A stretch of 64,000 nt of DNA from Brooklawnia sp963780175 (GTDB lineage Bacteria > Actinomycetota > Actinomycetes > Propionibacteriales > Propionibacteriaceae), in assembly GCA_963780175.1 (NCBI GenBank), contig CAWAAT010000001.1, forward strand, positions 1,178,001 through 1,242,000. Reading direction: 5' to 3'. Positions 61,007 to 64,000 of the stretch are shown piece after piece. The notes below the pieces were generated by a model. It was not told the DNA's origin. It was given only the letters and a program-made list of their open reading frames with translations, and searched no databases. The stretch's first letter is position 1. The number at the start of each line of letters is the position of its first letter. The position numbers and the translations under genes were made by a program.

Positions 61007-61209
61007 CAAAGGTCCTCTTGATTGGTGTGGGTCAGGTGATCATCCAACAGCACGGCCGCAGCGATCTGCGTCAGGGACGTACGACTCGCTGCGACTCGTG
61101 GGAGGAGCGATCGGGTCCGTGCTGTCAGGCAGGCGTGCACCGACAGCACATGGGCATCATGGCGACACGGCAGGTGCCGTGCGGTGCCGAGATTTCGCCC
61201 ATGGGCCGA
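61007..61209 (-). other. Structured leader of metQNI, class unassigned
   Basis: This is part of the largest gene-free stretch (61007-61325). On the reverse strand it can fold a 7-bp hairpin CACGGCA/TGCCGTG (about 61181-61165) and an 8-bp stem GTGCTGTC/GACAGCAC (61148-61118 region), followed by repeated CGAGTCG. A methionine-transport leader could hold an attenuator or SAM-sensing element, but I cannot match it to a known SAM riboswitch class by eye. Confidence 0.4.
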
Positions 61210-61238
61210 GACTAACCCATCTGGCGCAGGCGCGACAA
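61210..61238 (-). promoter_or_regulatory. metQNI promoter candidate
   Basis: On the reverse strand TTGTCG (-35), 17 bp, then TTAGTC (-10). Transcription would start about 200 nt ahead of metQ. The forward strand between 61239 and 61325 holds the dehydratase upstream region, with TATACG near 61287 as a possible -10. Confidence 0.5.
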
Positions 61239-61325
61239 AATCCTTCGCCCGGGATCGTGTTCAGCGACCGCCACGAAGGCTTTTCCTATACGATCGAGGT
61301 CATCGATGGATTGAAGGAGATCACC

Positions 61326-63041
61326 ATGACCCAGCGCCGCACCGCCGCCTGGTACGAGGGCACCGATCGGGACGCCTACATCCACCGCGCCTGGATGCGC
61401 CGCGGTCTGCCGGACGACTCCTTCACCGGCCGACCGCACATCGCCATCTGCAACACCGCCTCCGATCTGTCCCCCTGCAACAAGCACCTCAATCAGGTCA
61501 GCGCAGCGGTCAAGAACGGCATCTGGGCCGCAGGCGGCGTCCCACTGGACCTGCCGATCATCTCGCTCGGCGAGACCCAAGTGCGTCCCACTGCGATGCT
61601 CTTCCGCAACCTGGCCGCCATGGCCACCGAGGAAATGATCCGGGCCAACCCGATCGACGGCGTCGTCCTGCTCGGCGGCTGCGACAAGACTGTGCCGAGC
61701 CTGCTGATGGGGGCCGCATCGGTCGACCTGCCGAGCATCATGCTCAACGGTGGCCCGATGCTCACCGGCAACTACAAGGGACGCCCGATGGGCTGTGGCA
61801 CGGACGTCTGGAAGCTGTCGGAGGAGATGCGGGCCGGGGAACTGTCGGTGGACGACTTCGTCGCCTCCGAACAGGACATGATCCGCTCGGCCGGGCACTG
61901 CAACACCATGGGCACCGCCTCCACGATGGGCATCATGGCCGAGGCCCTCGGCATGACCCTGCCGGGCAGCGCCGGCACCCCCGCCCCGGACGCCCGGCTG
62001 CTCAAGTTCGCCCACGCCACCGGCCAGCGCATCGTTGCCATGGTGGAGGAGGACCTCAAGCCGTCCCAGATCCTCACCCGCGCGGCCTTCCTGAACGCGA
62101 TCGTCGCCCTGGCGGCGATCGGCGGATCGACCAACGCGGTCGTCCACCTGCTGGCCATCGCCGGGCGGGTCGGGGCCGACCTGTCGCTCAGCGACTTCGA
62201 CGAGCACGGGTCGCACCTGCCACTGCTGGTCAACCTGCAGCCGGCCGGTGCGTACCTGATGGATGACCTGTTCCGGGCCGGCGGCCTGCTGGCCGTGCTC
62301 GACCAGATGCGAGACCTGCTGTCGGACGAGGCCATCACCGTCACCGGCAAGCCGCTGAGCGCCCATCTCGACGGCGCCCGGATCAGCGACCCCAGCGTCA
62401 TCTCGACCCGCGAGAACCCACTGCAGACCGAGGCCGGCATCGCGGTGCTGCGGGGCAACCTGGCTCCCACCGGAGCCATCATCAAGCCCGCCGCAGCGTC
62501 ACCCGACCTGCTCACCCACCGGGGCCGCGCCGTGGTGTTCGAGAACATCGAAGACCTGCACGCCCGCATCGATGACCCTGATCTCGACATCGATGAGACC
62601 TGCGTGATCGTGTTGCGGGGCGCCGGCCCCAAGGGCTACCCCGGCATGCCAGAGGTCTCCAACACCCCACTGCCGGCCAAGGTGCTCGCCAAGGGGGTGC
62701 GCGACATGGTGCGCATCTGTGACGGGCGCATGACGGGCACCGCGTACGGCACCGTCGTGCTGCACGTCACCCCGGAGGCTGCCGCCGGTGGCCCGCTGGG
62801 CAAGGTGCGCACCGGCGACCTCATCGTCCTGGACGTGCCCAACCGCGTCCTGCGCGTCGACATGGACGATGCTGAGCTCGAGGCCCGTGAGGTGTCGGCC
62901 GCCGCAGCGTCGACCTTCGCCGCCCCCGCGCGCGGATACGAGCGGATCTACGTCGACCACGTCATGCAGGCGGACACCGGCGCCGACCTCGACTTCCTGG
63001 TGGGCTCGAGCGGCTCGGCTGTGGGACGCGAGTCGCACTAG
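61326..63041 (+). CDS. IlvD/Edd family dehydratase (sugar-acid type)
   Basis: A 571-residue Fe-S dehydratase. Cluster cysteines lie in ICNTASDLSPCN, LLGGCDKTVPSLLMG and SAGHCNTMGTASTMG, and the C-terminal ICDGRMTGTAYGTV loop has Thr where IlvD has the catalytic Ser in its SGG motif. The N-terminal RTAAWYEGTDRDAYIHRAWMRRGL is that of arabonate/xylonate/galactonate-type dehydratases, not of dihydroxy-acid dehydratase, so a sugar-acid substrate is likely. AAGGAGA five bases before ATG 61326 fixes the start. It probably forms a unit with, or is near, the downstream HAD gene. Confidence 0.87.
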   Translation: MTQRRTAAWYEGTDRDAYIHRAWMRRGLPDDSFTGRPHIAICNTASDLSPCNKHLNQVSAAVKNGIWAAGGVPLDLPIISLGETQVRPTAMLFRNLAAMATEEMIRANPIDGVVLLGGCDKTVPSLLMGAASVDLPSIMLNGGPMLTGNYKGRPMGCGTDVWKLSEEMRAGELSVDDFVASEQDMIRSAGHCNTMGTASTMGIMAEALGMTLPGSAGTPAPDARLLKFAHATGQRIVAMVEEDLKPSQILTRAAFLNAIVALAAIGGSTNAVVHLLAIAGRVGADLSLSDFDEHGSHLPLLVNLQPAGAYLMDDLFRAGGLLAVLDQMRDLLSDEAITVTGKPLSAHLDGARISDPSVISTRENPLQTEAGIAVLRGNLAPTGAIIKPAAASPDLLTHRGRAVVFENIEDLHARIDDPDLDIDETCVIVLRGAGPKGYPGMPEVSNTPLPAKVLAKGVRDMVRICDGRMTGTAYGTVVLHVTPEAAAGGPLGKVRTGDLIVLDVPNRVLRVDMDDAELEAREVSAAAASTFAAPARGYERIYVDHVMQADTGADLDFLVGSSGSAVGRESH

Positions 63042-63199
63042 CCCGCGGAGGAACCAGCCGACCCGACGCGTCCGTCTGCGGGCTGGCCACGACTTTCATG
63101 GAACTCCGACGGGTCTGTCAACCCTTGGCTAAGTTGTCGAACAGGCCGTGGCGTGCTCGTCCGTGCCCCGTCACCTGCCCAAACGCCGAGGAGGTCGTT

Positions 63200-64000
63200 G
63201 TGAGCCAGCACCCAGAGGCTGCCCAAGCGCTCGTCGATTTCGTGCCCACCAAGAAGTACTTCGTGGGCATCGATTCCGACGGTTGCGCGATGGACGCCAT
63301 GGATATCAAGCACCAGGAGTGCTTCACCCCCTGCTACATCAAGCACTGGGATCTCCAGCCGATCTCGACGCTGGCGCGTCAGACGGCCCTGTTCGTCAAC
63401 CTCGGTTCGGTCACCCGCGGGCTGAACCGCTGGCTCGCCCTCAAACAGCTGCTCGACCTGCTGCGCGACCGGGTCGAGGTCGCCGAGCGCGGCGTGGTCA
63501 TCCCCGAGTACCCGGAACTCACCGAGTTCGTCACCGTTCCCGGTTATCCCCTGTCAGACAAGGGCATCGCCAAGTTCTACGAGGATCACCCCTCCGAGAC
63601 CATCGCACGCGCCATCCGCTGGGGCGACGCGGTGAACGCGTCCATCGCCGACATGGTGCACGGCTGCGGCCCGTTCCCGGGCGTCCGTGAGGCCATGATT
63701 GCGATGCAGCCCGACGTCGACTGCATGACCGTCTCCGCAACCCCGCTGCACGCGCTCACCTACGAGTGGAACGCGCACGGCATCGCCCAGTACATGCAGG
63801 TCATCGCCGGCCAGGAGATGGGCTCGAAGGCCGAGCACGTCCAGTACGCCGCCAAGGGCAAGTACGACGCCGACAAGATCATGCTCATCGGCGACGCCCC
63901 CGGCGACCGGGACGCCGCCGACAAGGCCGACTGCCTCTACTACCCGATCCTGCCGGGCAAGGAGAAGGACTCGTGGAAGCGATTCAAGGACGAGGCGCTG
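63200..64000 (+). CDS. HAD family hydrolase (3' end outside window)
   Basis: 267 codons are visible. Motif I reads VGIDSDGCAMDAMDIKH, with the Asp pair flanking Ser rather than the usual D-x-D-G-T; motif II is in CMTVSATPLHALTYEW, motif III Lys in YAAKGKYDADKIM and motif IV MLIGDAPGDRDAADK. The large cap (NLGSVTRGLNRWLALKQLL) is unusual. GAGGAGG spaced seven bases from GTG 63200 selects the start. It follows the dehydratase by 158 bp; a role in a sugar-acid or sugar-phosphate pathway is inferred. Confidence 0.8.
   Translation, partial: MSQHPEAAQALVDFVPTKKYFVGIDSDGCAMDAMDIKHQECFTPCYIKHWDLQPISTLARQTALFVNLGSVTRGLNRWLALKQLLDLLRDRVEVAERGVVIPEYPELTEFVTVPGYPLSDKGIAKFYEDHPSETIARAIRWGDAVNASIADMVHGCGPFPGVREAMIAMQPDVDCMTVSATPLHALTYEWNAHGIAQYMQVIAGQEMGSKAEHVQYAAKGKYDADKIMLIGDAPGDRDAADKADCLYYPILPGKEKDSWKRFKDEAL

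Noticed and set aside
61007..61325. SAM or SAH riboswitch assignment for the metQ leader
   Set aside because: Conserved core sequences of the known classes are not visible, so only an unassigned leader is reported.
1..64000. tRNA, rRNA, CRISPR array, prophage or insertion sequence
   Set aside because: Intergenic gaps are short and were scanned by eye; no cloverleaf, repeat-spacer pattern, integrase or transposase was seen. Short ncRNAs cannot be excluded.

Overview
The window is high-GC DNA with the gene content of an actinobacterium, most likely a member of the Propionibacteriaceae. The strongest taxonomic marker is a complete methylmalonyl-CoA carboxytransferase (transcarboxylase) operon at 9.8-13.6 kb, with 5S, 12S, small accessory and biotinyl 1.3S genes. 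The dnaK-grpE-dnaJ-hspR operon with HAIR operators, senX3-regX3 beside phoU and gpmA, ino1 with a PadR regulator, and many apparently leaderless genes also fit Actinobacteria. Most of the window is chromosomal housekeeping. I see no rRNA, tRNA, CRISPR array, prophage or classical insertion sequence.

Layout. 0-4 kb: DUF2207 membrane protein (runs off the left edge), a membrane-anchored zinc peptidase, ispD-ispF (isoprenoid precursors) and an orphan glucitol-type PTS IIA. 4-9.6 kb: RegX3/SenX3 and PhoU divergent around a three-unit PHO box, then gpmA, galE and an SDR. 9.7-17.5 kb: transcarboxylase operon, asnB, ilvD. 17.5-20.2 kb: a fructokinase-like gene missing its middle, a DUF559/AbiEi-type gene bracketed by two copies of a 40-bp palindromic element, and class II aldolase. 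20.3-29 kb: hydroxyacid dehydrogenase, HAD phosphatase, MalY/PatB-like lyase, SpoU-type methyltransferase, pyrE, a sortase homologue lacking its catalytic His and Cys, an S10 peptidase, a DUF1206 membrane protein and a spermidine synthase-like protein. 29-42 kb: clpB, ino1-padR, a two-kinase/one-regulator system, a CPBP protease and the dnaK operon. 42-49.7 kb: ogt, a glutamine synthetase family gene, membrane proteins and a second OmpR-type two-component pair. 49.7-56.4 kb: deoC-lacI convergent with a sugar PTS made of EIIBC and a one-piece EIIA-HPr-EI protein. 56.5-64 kb: dcd, an FHA protein, metQNI, an IlvD/Edd-family dehydratase and a HAD protein cut by the right edge.

Regulation that can be read from the sequence: clpB and dnaK carry the same composite promoter, a SigH/SigR-like GGAAT-N18-GTT whose GTT lies in a perfect HspR (HAIR) operator; hspR itself is the last gene of the dnaK operon. 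A PHO box lies between senX3 and phoU. A perfect AT-rich dyad precedes padR. Nine genes have a -10-like hexamer 6-8 nt from their start codon and no Shine-Dalgarno.

Sequence quality matters here. Fourteen single-base frame breaks interrupt ten otherwise normal coding regions, and every one is an apparent +1 insertion; several of the genes are core functions. This looks like systematic indel error more than decay, so those genes are annotated at full length. Two other genes (fructokinase, serine hydrolase) lack whole internal segments and are called pseudogenes, with the same caution.
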